A stretch of DNA of 64,000 bases from JACKAN01 sp964502735 (GCA_964502735.1 CAZCYD010000007.1:1-64000), one strand, 5' to 3'; shown: positions 28,115 to 38,143, counted from the first letter of the stretch. The notes: generated from the sequence alone by a model not told the origin. Numbers and translations are program-made.

Positions 28115-30709
28115 GTGAAAATTCACTTCCCATGGAAATGTGTTGCGTGGACTTTGATATTCAGTCTTATTAATCTCAATGCACAATTTGCAAAGTCAGA
28201 TATAGACCTTGATGAATTTACGTCCGACCTCTCTGGTGGGATTAAAAAAGAAAAAGAAAAGGAAAAGAAAACCGAACCTGATCAAAGTGGTGCTGAGGAG
28301 TTTGAAAGAATTCAAGTGACAGGTTCACATGTCAAGCGTATGAGTTTAGAGGGAGCCTCACCAGTTCAAGTCTTAGATCGCCAAGCTATGGAAAAATCTG
28401 GTTACAACTCAGTGTCAGATGTTTTGAGGGATCTCTCAGCTAACTCATTTGGCTCAACTCGAGAACAGTCTGGTAGTGGAGCGGCTGGAGTGGCCACAGT
28501 TTCTTTAAGGGGAATGGGATCAAATAAAACCCTAGTTTTATTAAACGGAAAGCGATTGCCCATGGATGCTATGATAGGATCTGTGGACCTCAATTTAATA
28601 CCAATGGCAGCTGTTCAGAGAATTGAGGTTCTAAAAGATGGAGCTTCGGCAACCTACGGCTCTGACGCGCTTGGCGGAGTTGTCAACATCATCACTTATA
28701 AAGACTACAATGGTTCAGAGTTCAGTTTTCAACAAAACATGGTTTCTCAATTTGAAGGAGGTAGCTCCAATCAGATGGCTTTTATAACGGGATCTTCGAC
28801 CTCCAAAAGCTCTATTGTTTCTGTACTGAACTACCGCAAGAACGAGACCTTTTTTTCAAAAGATAGACCTTGGACAAAAGATGGTATTTCTCCAATTGGC
28901 AGTCCTGGAGCTTATAGAGTTTCAGGTGGAAAGTGGCAGCCGGCCTCAAATTGCACAACACCTTTAGATCAAGGCGATGGCGATGTCACCTGTGCCTACA
29001 ATTTTGCTCAGTTTTCAACAGAACTTCCTGAGATAAAACAACTGTCGGGGATGACGCTATTTGAGTATGAAACGGATTACAACGTGACTTTATTTGGTCG
29101 GCTAAACGCTTCTAGAAAACTGGTAAACTGGCAGTATGCTCCAGCTCCAGGAGTTTTCAGTGTTGACGCGGGATCATCGATTGCGGAGTTGGGTGGTCAA
29201 GCTGGCCAAATTCGTTATCGCACGGTAGATTTAGGCAATCGTGAACAAGATATAGAAACAACAGCTATGGGTTTTCAAGTTGGCGCTAAAGGAAACCTCT
29301 CTAGCAAATGGGACTGGGAGTTGACCCTTGATCAAAATCGTATTCGCGATATGCAGATAGGAGTTTCTGGATACGCCCTTTCCTCTGTTTTGAGACAGCT
29401 TATTCAATCGGGAGAGTTTAATCCCTTAAGTGGGCAGGGGGTAGATAAGCTTAACCAAGCTTTTTATCAACCGTGGTCCTCAACAACTTCTGACAACTTG
29501 ATGTATGAGCTCAAGTTAACAGGGGAGCTTTTTAATATGCCTGGCGGAGTGGCGGGGGCTGCCGTAGGGGTTGTATATGCCGAAGACGCTTATACAAATA
29601 AAACAGATCATTTGTCTGAAACTGGTCAGGTTTTTAGCAATGCAGGAAGCAGTGGGGCCGGTAGCCGTGAGGCCAGCTCTGCTTATATGGAATTTATTTT
29701 GCCTGTAACAAAGAACTTTGAAGTGCAACTTGCCGGGCGCTATGACAAGTTCAGCGATTTTGGCGATACGACTAACCCTAAATTAGGATTAAGATATGAT
29801 ATTAATCCACAACTCATGCTCAGGGCTTCTGGGGGAACAGGTTTTATGGCTCCACGACTTGTTCAGCTTTATGCCGCTAGAAGTTTTGGCTTTCCAACAT
29901 TTACCGACGCTGTTGCCTGTCAGCATCAAAAAGACACTGGTGTTGCAGGAACTCCGGCTTGCCGTCCTCAGCAGTACTTTGTAGAGTCCGGCGGTAACCC
30001 AAATTTAAAAGAAGAAAAATCTTTAAGTGTCAATATTGGAGCTGTATATCAGCCATCGAGAAGGTTAAAAACAAGTTTAGATATCTGGAGCACACAGCTT
30101 AGCAATGTTGTAGGCATCGACTACAACCAGTTGATGATAGCTGAAAAAAATGGAGTTAATTTGGCCCAACACGGAGTTATTGTCGACAGGGACCCCGTTA
30201 CAAAAAGAATTACAGACGACAAGGGAATCACGGCTCCTATGCTTAATCTTTCTCGTCAAGAAATTAGCGGCTTAGACTTCCAAGCCATGTTCAGGCTCGA
30301 CATGGGACTATACTTTTCTGTTGATCATTCTATTCTGTTTTTCTTTCGAGAAGAAGGATTTCCTGGAACGGGATTTCGTAATAGTTTGGGAGAGAATGGC
30401 CAGCCCGCTTGGAGAAATAGCTTTAACGTAGGCTACTCCAAAGATAAAAATAATATGAATCTACTTCTTCGAACCGTAGGGTCCCACAGTAAGTTTGTTC
30501 CCGAAGATGGTAAGCTTCCGGCTTATACAGAGATCGATCTAAGTTACAATCGCGAGATTTTTAGTAAGACGACATTAACTTTGGGTGTGCAGAATCTACT
30601 GAGTACGATTCCTCCTTTGGACGAATCTAATGCAAACAGCAAACTTTCAACGAGTTTGTACAATCCGCGCGGGCAGGTGATTTTTGCCGCAATTAAACAA
30701 GGATTTTAA
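28115..30709 (+). CDS. TonB-dependent outer-membrane receptor
   Basis: High-affinity uptake receptor. The plug domain starts with IQVTGSHVKR (ITGSxIKR type) followed by SPVQVLDRQAMEKSGY, VSLRGMGSNKTLVLLNGKRLP and VLKDGASATYGSDALGGVVNI. A roughly 650-residue barrel ends NLLSTIPP and PRGQVIFAAIKQGF. I choose the GTG at 28115 because it puts a basic and hydrophobic signal peptide at the N-terminus. The frame stays open up to a TTG at 28025 whose purine run directly abuts the start, so the start is uncertain. A highly charged Lys/Glu run follows the signal. The next five genes encode its own energising complex. The substrate cannot be named. The OAR-like plug is common among carbohydrate and peptide receptors. 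Confidence 0.92.
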   Translation: MKIHFPWKCVAWTLIFSLINLNAQFAKSDIDLDEFTSDLSGGIKKEKEKEKKTEPDQSGAEEFERIQVTGSHVKRMSLEGASPVQVLDRQAMEKSGYNSVSDVLRDLSANSFGSTREQSGSGAAGVATVSLRGMGSNKTLVLLNGKRLPMDAMIGSVDLNLIPMAAVQRIEVLKDGASATYGSDALGGVVNIITYKDYNGSEFSFQQNMVSQFEGGSSNQMAFITGSSTSKSSIVSVLNYRKNETFFSKDRPWTKDGISPIGSPGAYRVSGGKWQPASNCTTPLDQGDGDVTCAYNFAQFSTELPEIKQLSGMTLFEYETDYNVTLFGRLNASRKLVNWQYAPAPGVFSVDAGSSIAELGGQAGQIRYRTVDLGNREQDIETTAMGFQVGAKGNLSSKWDWELTLDQNRIRDMQIGVSGYALSSVLRQLIQSGEFNPLSGQGVDKLNQAFYQPWSSTTSDNLMYELKLTGELFNMPGGVAGAAVGVVYAEDAYTNKTDHLSETGQVFSNAGSSGAGSREASSAYMEFILPVTKNFEVQLAGRYDKFSDFGDTTNPKLGLRYDINPQLMLRASGGTGFMAPRLVQLYAARSFGFPTFTDAVACQHQKDTGVAGTPACRPQQYFVESGGNPNLKEEKSLSVNIGAVYQPSRRLKTSLDIWSTQLSNVVGIDYNQLMIAEKNGVNLAQHGVIVDRDPVTKRITDDKGITAPMLNLSRQEISGLDFQAMFRLDMGLYFSVDHSILFFFREEGFPGTGFRNSLGENGQPAWRNSFNVGYSKDKNNMNLLLRTVGSHSKFVPEDGKLPAYTEIDLSYNREIFSKTTLTLGVQNLLSTIPPLDESNANSKLSTSLYNPRGQVIFAAIKQGF

Positions 30710-30789
30710 AGTGAGAGTTGATATAAAAATAAGACGATAAATGAGATTAAAAATAAAATACAACACAAGATGGAGAAAAAATAGAGATT

Positions 30790-31596
30790 ATGGAGAAAAG
30801 CAAAATAAGAAACAATAAGAAAAATAGATTAAAAAGCATAAGAGCCATTACCATTATGATGTTGTTTATGTTGTCAAGTGCGCCGACATTCTCTCAACAG
30901 CGGGGTCGACTTGGTGAAAATATAAAAGAACAATTAAAGACATTTGAAATTTTAGAAGATGGTCAAAAGAAAGTTATTGAGATTGATGAAAAAACTCAAG
31001 AGCTTCTTCGCGAATACCGTTTAACTTTAAGAAAAATTGAAAATACAAAGCTTTATAATGAACAGCTAGTCAAGCTTATTGCCAGTCAAGGGCAAGAAAA
31101 AGAGTCCGTCACAAAACAAATTGAAGAAATTCAAGTGACTAATCAAGAGATAGTCCCTCTTATGGTATTCATGGTAGACACTCTTGACAAAATAATCGGT
31201 GAGGATTCGCCTTTTTTAAAAGAAGAAAGAGTCAAGCGAGTTGAAGAGTTAAAGCTGATGATGAGCCGAGCTGATGTTTCCAATTCAGAAAAATACCGTC
31301 GCATCTTAGAAGCCTATATGATTGAAAATGATTATGGACGTACACTTGAAGCTTATAGAGGGTTATTGGCTTACGAAGGGCAAGAGCTAACCGTAGACTA
31401 TTTAAGAGTGGGACGGGTGTCCTTTCTTTACCAAACTCTTGATGGGCGAAAACAAGCAATTTGGAATCAACAAAAAAAGCAGTGGCTGGAATTAGGCAGT
31501 GAATATCGAAAGCCCATCCGTGAGGCTCTTAAAATTGCCCGAAAGCAGTTAGCTCCAGATCTTATTAAACTCCCTTTACTATTGACAGGAAGATAA
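30790..31596 (+). CDS. DUF3450 family periplasmic protein of the TonB system
   Basis: Signal peptide (about 20-35, ending TFSQQ) followed by a coiled coil (about 40-130, rich in Glu, Lys and Gln) and a C-terminal domain with YRGLLAYEGQELTVDYLRVGRVSFLYQ, typical of DUF3450. In Vibrio-type TonB clusters a DUF3450 gene precedes the TtpC-like ExbB, and the order here is the same. Its function is not established. Its coiled coil may pair with that of the next protein. It is 80 bp from the receptor gene and 1 bp from the next gene. Confidence 0.85.
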   Translation: MEKSKIRNNKKNRLKSIRAITIMMLFMLSSAPTFSQQRGRLGENIKEQLKTFEILEDGQKKVIEIDEKTQELLREYRLTLRKIENTKLYNEQLVKLIASQGQEKESVTKQIEEIQVTNQEIVPLMVFMVDTLDKIIGEDSPFLKEERVKRVEELKLMMSRADVSNSEKYRRILEAYMIENDYGRTLEAYRGLLAYEGQELTVDYLRVGRVSFLYQTLDGRKQAIWNQQKKQWLELGSEYRKPIREALKIARKQLAPDLIKLPLLLTGR

Positions 31597-31597
31597 T

Positions 31598-32929
31598 ATG
31601 AAAATGATAAGCATTATAATTTTAGTATTGTTCAGTTTAAATGTTCACTCTCAATCTTCAGGAGTATTGGAAGATCTCTTTGAGAAAGTTAAAAAAGATC
31701 AAGAAGTACAAGCCTTAAAAGAACGGGAAAGAGAAGTTCAATTTATAAAGTCCAAAGAAAAGCAAAAAGAATTGTTGGCGCAGGCTAAAGAAGAGTTAAA
31801 AAAATTAGAGGCGGTCTCAGCAAAATTGACTACAGAATTTGACAAAAATGAAAAAGAGCTAACAGTTCTTGAGGAAAAATTAAATCAGGCGTCTGGAACT
31901 TTAGGAGAAATGTTTGGTGTTGTTAAGCAAATCTCTGGCGATTTAAGTTCGCAATTAGAAAATTCAGTAGTTTCAGCAGAGTTAAAGGACAGAGAAAAGT
32001 TTGTTAGAACATTAGCTGGTAGAAAGGAGTTGCCTAATTCAGCTGAATTAAAAAAACTTTGGCATGAAATCCTGACAGAAATGATAGAGTCCGGCAAGAT
32101 CACTCAATTTAATGCTGAGGTTGTTCAGTCAAATGGACAATCAAAAAATATGAAAATTAATCGAGTAGGGGCTTTTAATTTATTTTCCGAGGGGAAGTAC
32201 TTAAACTATCAAGCGGAAACCGGTCAGATTGTGGAGTTGGCTCGCCAACCCAAGGGACAATATTTAGGGTATTTGCGCGATATAGAAAACAATAAAAAAG
32301 AGAGCGCTCTTCCCTTTGCCTTAGACCCTTCTAAAGGAGTTCTGTTGGGCATGTTGGTCAATGCTCCCAGTTTGCTGGAAAGGTTTCACCAGGGTGGATT
32401 TGTAGGTTATGTCATTGCACTTTTATTGCTGATTGGTGTTTTAATTGTTGCAGAGAGGTACATCTTTTTAGCAAAAGAGAAAAAGAAAATCCTAGCTCAG
32501 CTAGAAAATTCCAAGCCAGATGAAGATAATGCTCTAGGGCGTCTGTTTAAAGTTTTTGAACAGTACAAAAATGAGAGTGTTGAAACCCTAGAGTTAAAAT
32601 TAGATGAATCCATAATGAAGTCTTTACCTTCAATTGAAAAAGGTATTGGTGCACTAAAAATGTTGGCCGCTATCGGGCCATTGATGGGGCTATTGGGGAC
32701 AGTAACGGGTATGATCGCGACGTTTCAAAGTATCACAATGTTTGGAACTGGCGATCCCAAGCTTATGGCTGGTGGTATTTCAAGCGCACTTGTGACCACG
32801 GTGTTGGGATTAATATGTGCTATACCTATGCTTCTCTTACACAGCTGTATATCTTCACGTTCAAAAGAAATTGTTCAGATATTAAGTGAGCAGAGTGTAG
32901 GGCTTATAGCCGAGAAAGTGGGGAAATAA
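31598..32929 (+). CDS. Long TtpC-like ExbB/MotA/TolQ proton channel protein
   Basis: 443 residues. Signal peptide, a periplasmic coiled coil (about 25-130), a beta-rich part and then a C-terminal MotA/TolQ/ExbB domain with three transmembrane segments (about 268-290, then LKMLAAIGPLMGLLGTVTGM and SSALVTTVLGLICAIPMLLL). This matches TtpC, the extra ExbB-like component of Vibrio TonB2-type systems. It should carry proton-motive energy and contact DUF3450 or the receptor side through the coiled coil. The gene starts 1 bp after the DUF3450 stop, and its stop abuts the next ATG. Confidence 0.9.
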   Translation: MKMISIIILVLFSLNVHSQSSGVLEDLFEKVKKDQEVQALKEREREVQFIKSKEKQKELLAQAKEELKKLEAVSAKLTTEFDKNEKELTVLEEKLNQASGTLGEMFGVVKQISGDLSSQLENSVVSAELKDREKFVRTLAGRKELPNSAELKKLWHEILTEMIESGKITQFNAEVVQSNGQSKNMKINRVGAFNLFSEGKYLNYQAETGQIVELARQPKGQYLGYLRDIENNKKESALPFALDPSKGVLLGMLVNAPSLLERFHQGGFVGYVIALLLLIGVLIVAERYIFLAKEKKKILAQLENSKPDEDNALGRLFKVFEQYKNESVETLELKLDESIMKSLPSIEKGIGALKMLAAIGPLMGLLGTVTGMIATFQSITMFGTGDPKLMAGGISSALVTTVLGLICAIPMLLLHSCISSRSKEIVQILSEQSVGLIAEKVGK

Positions 32930-33460
32930 ATGGCAAACCCTTTTGAAGCCATTAGTGATTTTCTTGCCGCTGGTGGTACGGTTTTGTGGATTATTTTATT
33001 TACGACATTGGTTATGTGGGTACTTATTATCGAGAGGATATTGTTTTTTAAATATGTCTGTCCGGAGATTATGTCTGATTTAAAAAACCAGTGGTTAAAA
33101 CGCCGAGATAAAAATTCTTGGTTTGCCTCTCAGGTGCGTCAAACTTTAATTTCGAGGGGTGAACAACAGATTAATTCTTATATAGGTACAATCAAAACCT
33201 TTGTGGCTCTTTGTCCTTTATTGGGATTGTTGGGAACTGTGACGGGTATGATTTCAGTTTTTGATATCATGGCGATTACAGGCACTGGAAATGCGCGATT
33301 AATGGCTTCGGGAATTTCAATGGCTACCATACCTACATTGGCAGGTATGGTAGCTGCATTGTCGGGCCTTTATTTTGGAAGTTTATTTGAGAAAAAAGCG
33401 GCACGGGCAACTGAAGCTTTGACGGATGAGTTAACAGACGATTTGCTACTAAAACTGTGA
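32930..33460 (+). CDS. exbB: ExbB/TolQ-type biopolymer transport protein
   Basis: 176-residue inner-membrane channel protein. It has one helix near the N-terminus (about 15-35, TVLWIILFTTLVMWVLIIER) and two packed helices with CPLLGLLGTVTGMISVF and IPTLAGMVAALSGLYFG, the MotA/TolQ/ExbB core. It forms the proton channel with ExbD. Its ATG immediately follows the upstream stop and ExbD begins 8 bp later. Confidence 0.93.
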   Translation: MANPFEAISDFLAAGGTVLWIILFTTLVMWVLIIERILFFKYVCPEIMSDLKNQWLKRRDKNSWFASQVRQTLISRGEQQINSYIGTIKTFVALCPLLGLLGTVTGMISVFDIMAITGTGNARLMASGISMATIPTLAGMVAALSGLYFGSLFEKKAARATEALTDELTDDLLLKL

Positions 33461-33467
33461 GGAATTT

Positions 33468-33878
33468 ATGAGAAAAAAATGGAGACGAGTGCAAGAGGAA
33501 GAAGCAGGCATTGATCTTACATCAATGTTAGATGTGACTTTTATCATGCTCATTTTCTTTATTGTAACGACGTCTTTTGTTAAAGAGTCAGGGGTAGATG
33601 TTAATAGACCTACGGCTTCGACAGCTGAGTCAAAGGAAAAGACCAGCATTCTCATTGCTATAACTGAGACAGGAGAAGTCTGGTTAGACAAACGAAAAGT
33701 CGACATTCGAAGTGTTCGCGCAAATATAGAAAGAATGCGAGCCGAAGCCCCCGACGGTGGAGTGGTTATTCAGGCCGATAAGCTGAGTAAAACAGGTATT
33801 TTAGTTGAAGTGATGGATCAGGTCCGATTAGCGGGCATGTTAAATATCTCAATCGCAGGTACAGTGGGCGGTAATTAA
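33468..33878 (+). CDS. exbD: ExbD/TolR-type biopolymer transport protein
   Basis: 136 residues. A basic N-terminus (RKKWRRVQEEEAGI) leads to one transmembrane helix with the essential Asp in LTSMLDVTFIMLIFFIVTTSF (Asp near residue 20), then a periplasmic domain with GGVVIQADKLSKTGILVEVMD. It is the partner of ExbB in proton-driven energising of TonB. TGAGGA precedes the ATG. It overlaps tonB by one base. Confidence 0.93.
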   Translation: MRKKWRRVQEEEAGIDLTSMLDVTFIMLIFFIVTTSFVKESGVDVNRPTASTAESKEKTSILIAITETGEVWLDKRKVDIRSVRANIERMRAEAPDGGVVIQADKLSKTGILVEVMDQVRLAGMLNISIAGTVGGN

Positions 33879-34531
33879 TGAGCAATTTTTGGAAAAGACT
33901 TGTCTATTCCATCGCGGGTGGTGCAGCTGCAACTTTTTTGCTTTTTTACCTGATGCAAAGTTTAATTTCGGGGGGAAAGGACTTAAAAAAGCCAGATGCT
34001 ACGGAAAATTTTATAGAATTTGTACGTCTAAAGCGGCCCACCAATCTGGAAACAAAAAAGCGAGAGTTGCCTAAAAAGCCAGAAGTCAAAGACGAAGAAA
34101 TGCCAAAACAAAATGTGAATGTGGCGAAGAACGAGCACAAACCCAGTCGGCCAGAGTTAAAGTTTGAGACCCCTAAACTTGATATTCCCTTAGCTCCAGG
34201 TGATGGAGGAATGGCTATGTCTGGTGCAGGAGGAGGTGCAAGTGCGAACAGTGATGAGGTTCCTTTGGTTCGTGTCGAGCCACAGTTTCCTCAAGAGGCA
34301 GCGATGAAAGGGATCAGCAAGGGTTGGGTTCGGCTGGTTGTTGACATTGGCACAGACGGAAGTGTGTCTCAAGCCCACGTGATTGAGGCCCGTCCAAGAA
34401 ATATTTTCGAGCAAGCTGCCGTAAAGGCGGTGTTGAAATGGAAGTACCGACCAAAAATGATCGAAGGCAAAGCCGTTGTTAGAAAGGGTATAAAAATTCA
34501 GTTGGATTTTGAGATGGAACCAGAATCATAA
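33878..34531 (+). CDS. tonB: TonB energy transducer
   Basis: 217 residues. N-terminal membrane anchor (about 7-28), a Lys/Pro/Glu-rich periplasm-spanning stretch (about 45-100), then a complete TonB_C domain: VEPQFPQEAAMKGISKGW, VIEARPRNIFEQAAV and VLKWKYRP near the end. It links ExbBD to the receptor encoded at the start of the cluster. A Gly/Ala/Ser linker is present before the C-terminal domain. It is the last gene of the tightly packed block. A 180-bp gap follows. Confidence 0.94.
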   Translation: MSNFWKRLVYSIAGGAAATFLLFYLMQSLISGGKDLKKPDATENFIEFVRLKRPTNLETKKRELPKKPEVKDEEMPKQNVNVAKNEHKPSRPELKFETPKLDIPLAPGDGGMAMSGAGGGASANSDEVPLVRVEPQFPQEAAMKGISKGWVRLVVDIGTDGSVSQAHVIEARPRNIFEQAAVKAVLKWKYRPKMIEGKAVVRKGIKIQLDFEMEPES

Positions 34532-34713
34532 TTCAGCCGTTAATCTTTTAGTCACCTCTATATAATTTACAAGTACCATGTACAAAAATTTATAATCGAT
34601 TTATTTTGGAGATCTTCATCTTTAGAAGTGAGTCTTTTATCTGGTAGGTAGCTTCCGGCTTAGAAATTAGGACGACGATAAACAAGAAGCAAAAGTAATA
34701 TAAAGTGAGAATA

Positions 34714-35940
34714 ATGCTTAACCCTTCTAAACTCTTTTTTAAATTTGTATTCTTAATTATTTTTGCTTTAGCTTGTCATTTAACTGCAAAAGCTACAACT
34801 GATGCCAAGGGCATCGAGACTTTATGTGAAAATCTATTGCGAGAAGGGTCTTCTTTAGCCAGTCGGGGAGATGAAGCAAGTATAGAGACCAATTTTAACA
34901 AGTACCTTAAATATTACTCAGAAGCCCTAAATGGTAAAGGCAAAGATTACACTTCAGATCTAATCTTTAAGAGTTTTCAGGTTTGGAGTTCTCATTGGCA
35001 AGTCATGCAGGATGTGTTCGGATTTAAAATTGGAAATGAAGTCGAAGTTCCTCCTGTAGATCAAATAATCGAAAGTTATAAAAATAAAATGTTAATTTAT
35101 GCTAGAGAAGGAATTATTAATAGTGAAGATATCTTGTTGCCGGCATTTCTTGTTGATGTTGCCGGTGAAAAAATAATTATTCTTTCTCTGCAAGCTATCC
35201 CCAGAGGTGGCACTATTATTTCTGATATTTCAACTGATGATTATAATTTGATGATTTATCAAGGGTATTTTCCAGTTACAGAAACTTTATTTGCTCATGA
35301 TTTAGCTCATTTGACGGCTTTTTTGGAAGTTCCTTTGTATATGGCAAATATTAAAAAATTGGCAAGGCAAGCTATTTTAGGAGGACACTTAGAGTATCCT
35401 GCGAGGGCGGCAAGGATTTTTGCAGTGAATGAAAATTTAATTCTTGTTCGTCAAGAGGCAAAACAGCAATTGTTAGCGGATTTGGATTTAGATGAGAAAA
35501 TGAGACAGGACTTAGCCCAAGTAAATTTAGAACAAATGATCCAGCACTTAAGCCAAAGGTCTAATTTAGAAATAGAAAAAATTGTGAATCGGCTGCGCTC
35601 AAAATTTTACGAGTATATGCTTCCTCTTGGTGGTGCCTCTCGGGATGGTTATTCTAGTTATTTTGAGGGCTATCATCACAATGGCCCTGTTTTTAGAATG
35701 ATTAATGAGTTTGGCAGTTACTCAAGTCGTGACCCTTATCTTCTTCAACTCGCTCGCATACAAGTTGTACTGATTCGTTTGTCGCAAGTGAGCTTAAATG
35801 ATTGGTTTGAGGCCATAGATGCCCCGTTTTTAGACAAGAAGTCTCCCCTTGGCAGGCTCTTTTTGGATTATGAGCTTTGGAAAGAATATCCAAGGTATTT
35901 TGAGGTTTTTTCAAATCCTTACTATCAATCAAATTTTTAA
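34714..35940 (+). CDS. Exported protein of unknown function 1
   Basis: Not recognised. From the ATG at 34714 (GTG at 34705 is also in frame) it has a signal peptide (1-27, ending TAKA). The mature protein has LCENLL (Cys38), helical segments and a central HDLAHLTAFLEVPLYM motif whose two His could bind metal, though no complete metalloprotease motif is visible. The second half is mainly helical with charged repeats. A possible -10 hexamer TATAAT lies at 34561-34566, without a good -35, suggesting its own promoter after tonB. The gap to tonB and the unrelated composition suggest it was inserted between tonB and the TPR gene that often ends such clusters. Confidence 0.75.
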   Translation: MLNPSKLFFKFVFLIIFALACHLTAKATTDAKGIETLCENLLREGSSLASRGDEASIETNFNKYLKYYSEALNGKGKDYTSDLIFKSFQVWSSHWQVMQDVFGFKIGNEVEVPPVDQIIESYKNKMLIYAREGIINSEDILLPAFLVDVAGEKIIILSLQAIPRGGTIISDISTDDYNLMIYQGYFPVTETLFAHDLAHLTAFLEVPLYMANIKKLARQAILGGHLEYPARAARIFAVNENLILVRQEAKQQLLADLDLDEKMRQDLAQVNLEQMIQHLSQRSNLEIEKIVNRLRSKFYEYMLPLGGASRDGYSSYFEGYHHNGPVFRMINEFGSYSSRDPYLLQLARIQVVLIRLSQVSLNDWFEAIDAPFLDKKSPLGRLFLDYELWKEYPRYFEVFSNPYYQSNF

Positions 35941-36039
35941 TTAGCCAATAAATAAATAGGTAATTTACTGCTATTAACTGTTTTCAGCTATTAGCCATAC
36001 ATCAACTTTATGGCATATGTTTTGCTAGTTTAAACCATC

Positions 36040-37875
36040 ATGATGAATAAAAAACTTGCGAATACAATACTTCTCCTTTCAATGACCATTTTTACAATTT
36101 CTTCTCCTTTTAAAGCACTGGGCAACAAAAATATTTGTTCAGAACTCCTTGAGGGTGGAAATGATATTAAGATTGTAGCTGATTCGTTGGAGCATCTACC
36201 TCCAGATTTGTTGAGAATACTGAAGTCGACAATTGTATTACAACTTAGATATCTTTTAGTTAATAGAGATCCTACGCATGATTTTTTGAATTTGATAAGT
36301 GACACCATAAAATTTTTTCCAGAGTTGAAGCCTGAGATTCAAGACCTAATTAGGGATTACTTTGATAAGAGCACAAAGGTCGAATTCACAAATGGTGTCT
36401 TTGATAGTGTAGGTGAAGATTACTTAACTACGATTCTCAGCGGAAAAGAAATTCCATTAAATAATTTAGAGCCAAAGGAACTAAGATCAGTAAGAGATTT
36501 TTTCGAGCACTATTCATTTGGGGACATTTATACTAGATACTTAGTTTCTGCAAAGAGCTCTCTTCCGGGCCTACAAAAAATAAAGCAGGATTTAGAAGAT
36601 AGAGAGGCTCTAGCCCCCAATTTGATAGGATTTCACAAGGATTCTTCTCCTAGTCTAAGATTAAACGATGGATCAGACAATAGGGCGACTAGGGAATATA
36701 TATATCAGATGAGAGATTATTCACTGGCTGCGGTTGAACTCGGTCTAGAAGAATTGTCTAGGACCGGAATCGCTCTTTTGTTGCAATATAGGGAATATGG
36801 TCCCTCTTTGGAGGTGGCCTTAAAGCTAAAAGACGATGTTTTGGTTTTTAACATAGCAAAAATTATCTTATCTGAAGTTTTTAATCATAATAGTTCTAAA
36901 AGTAGAGTCACGGCTAATATGAACTTGGCCCTTTCTGCTCTAGCCTTTGTTAAAGGAGACCAGGGAAACATCGCAAAATCTTTATTAAGGGAAATTTCTA
37001 CGGTCTTGATGAGGACTAAAGAAGAAATGTGGCAAGAACTTGATAGGGTATACAATTGGTCTGTAGCAGCTCTTTTGCTATCAGCTCCAGAGTTAAAGAT
37101 AAGGAACACTTCGCCTCCGAGTAAAAGAATTACATCAGGAATCAATATTGGAAAATTGATTGTAAATAACCTGTCTGAATCAGATTTTTCGCAGATAGAA
37201 AAATACCTGTCGAGAAATAATATTATAGACTATCCATTGTATGTGGTTTTGGCTAGATCGGGTTTGAAAAGGAAGATTGTCTTGAGTTGGATTAAAAATA
37301 TTTCGAGGGAGGATTTAGATAGATATGGAGCTAATATAGCCATCTTTAAACTGGCTGCTGCGATTGGAGATATAGATTTAGGATATAATAGGCTACATGA
37401 TATAATGACAAACACATCATTAAGTAAAGCTCAAACCTTTGAGTTTCTAAGAGCTCTAAACTCAACTGATAATGTAAGTGTTAGGTCATTGTTGGGTACG
37501 TTTCTGAAATGGTGCGATGTAAGAGGTAAAAGTCTTCCTGTGGCTGCCGTTCAACTTTATGAAGAATCTTTTCCAGATAAATATCTGGTGGAGTTTAGCC
37601 CAGAATATGATTTTTCAATTGAACCTGAATTGAACTACTCCTATTTTCAGCCCTATTTACTCTGGGGGAAAAAATTAGCACAGTCCATTAGCCGAAGTCG
37701 AAGCCATAACCAAGAAGATCAATACTTCACGCCTGAGGAAATTCACTTACTCAAAACGCCTTCTGAATTTCGGTCCTATATTTCAGGTTTATACGCTAAA
37801 GAAAAATACAGAGAAGCCATCAATCTTATTATTGCAAGAAGTGGTTTTGAACAAATTAAGCTATCTGTCCATTAG
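36040..37875 (+). CDS. Exported protein of unknown function 2
   Basis: Not recognised. 611 residues with a signal peptide (about 1-27, ending KALG), a mature N-terminus with ICSELL (Cys33), and then an almost entirely helical protein with repeated 30-40-residue helix pairs (for example SLAAVELGLEELSRTGIALL and DDVLVFNIAKIILSEV), suggesting an alpha-solenoid. It follows the 34714 gene by 99 bp in the same direction. Both share the C-[ES]-[EN]-L-L pattern after the signal peptide. A periplasmic or secreted scaffold is possible, with no stronger claim. Confidence 0.75.
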   Translation: MMNKKLANTILLLSMTIFTISSPFKALGNKNICSELLEGGNDIKIVADSLEHLPPDLLRILKSTIVLQLRYLLVNRDPTHDFLNLISDTIKFFPELKPEIQDLIRDYFDKSTKVEFTNGVFDSVGEDYLTTILSGKEIPLNNLEPKELRSVRDFFEHYSFGDIYTRYLVSAKSSLPGLQKIKQDLEDREALAPNLIGFHKDSSPSLRLNDGSDNRATREYIYQMRDYSLAAVELGLEELSRTGIALLLQYREYGPSLEVALKLKDDVLVFNIAKIILSEVFNHNSSKSRVTANMNLALSALAFVKGDQGNIAKSLLREISTVLMRTKEEMWQELDRVYNWSVAALLLSAPELKIRNTSPPSKRITSGINIGKLIVNNLSESDFSQIEKYLSRNNIIDYPLYVVLARSGLKRKIVLSWIKNISREDLDRYGANIAIFKLAAAIGDIDLGYNRLHDIMTNTSLSKAQTFEFLRALNSTDNVSVRSLLGTFLKWCDVRGKSLPVAAVQLYEESFPDKYLVEFSPEYDFSIEPELNYSYFQPYLLWGKKLAQSISRSRSHNQEDQYFTPEEIHLLKTPSEFRSYISGLYAKEKYREAINLIIARSGFEQIKLSVH

Positions 37876-37876
37876 G

Positions 37877-37897
37877 TTTTATCCGCAGATTTGGGTT
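37877..37897 (+). repeat. Dispersed 29-bp motif, copy C (3' part)
   Basis: TTTTATCCGCAGATTTGGGT begins one base after the stop codon of the 36040 gene. The 5' TGACGCA part of the motif is replaced by the end of the gene. Confidence 0.55.
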
Positions 37898-37902
37898 TTA
37901 AT

Positions 37903-37926
37903 AAACTGGTCTTTTCAGGCCAGTTT
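37903..37926 (+). terminator. Hairpin after the 36040 gene
   Basis: AAACTGGTCT and AGGCCAGTTT form a 10-bp stem (one G-T pair) around TTTC, 28 bp after the stop codon. No long T run follows, so termination efficiency is uncertain. Confidence 0.45.
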
Positions 37927-38143
37927 CACTTTCTACATTTAAATTTGAGCCTCCAGACGTCTCGATAGTTGGCTTGTTATTTGCTACTTATATAAGTTTG
38001 AGAGGGCTCTTAGTGCTATGTATGGGCTCATCTGGGGATAAGAGTGGGGAAAATGTGTGTTATTGAGCTAAAACGACTCCATTTTTTCTAACTAATAATA
38101 GGGAGTGGTGCCCGAATGACACCGGGACTTGGAGAACGTAAGC

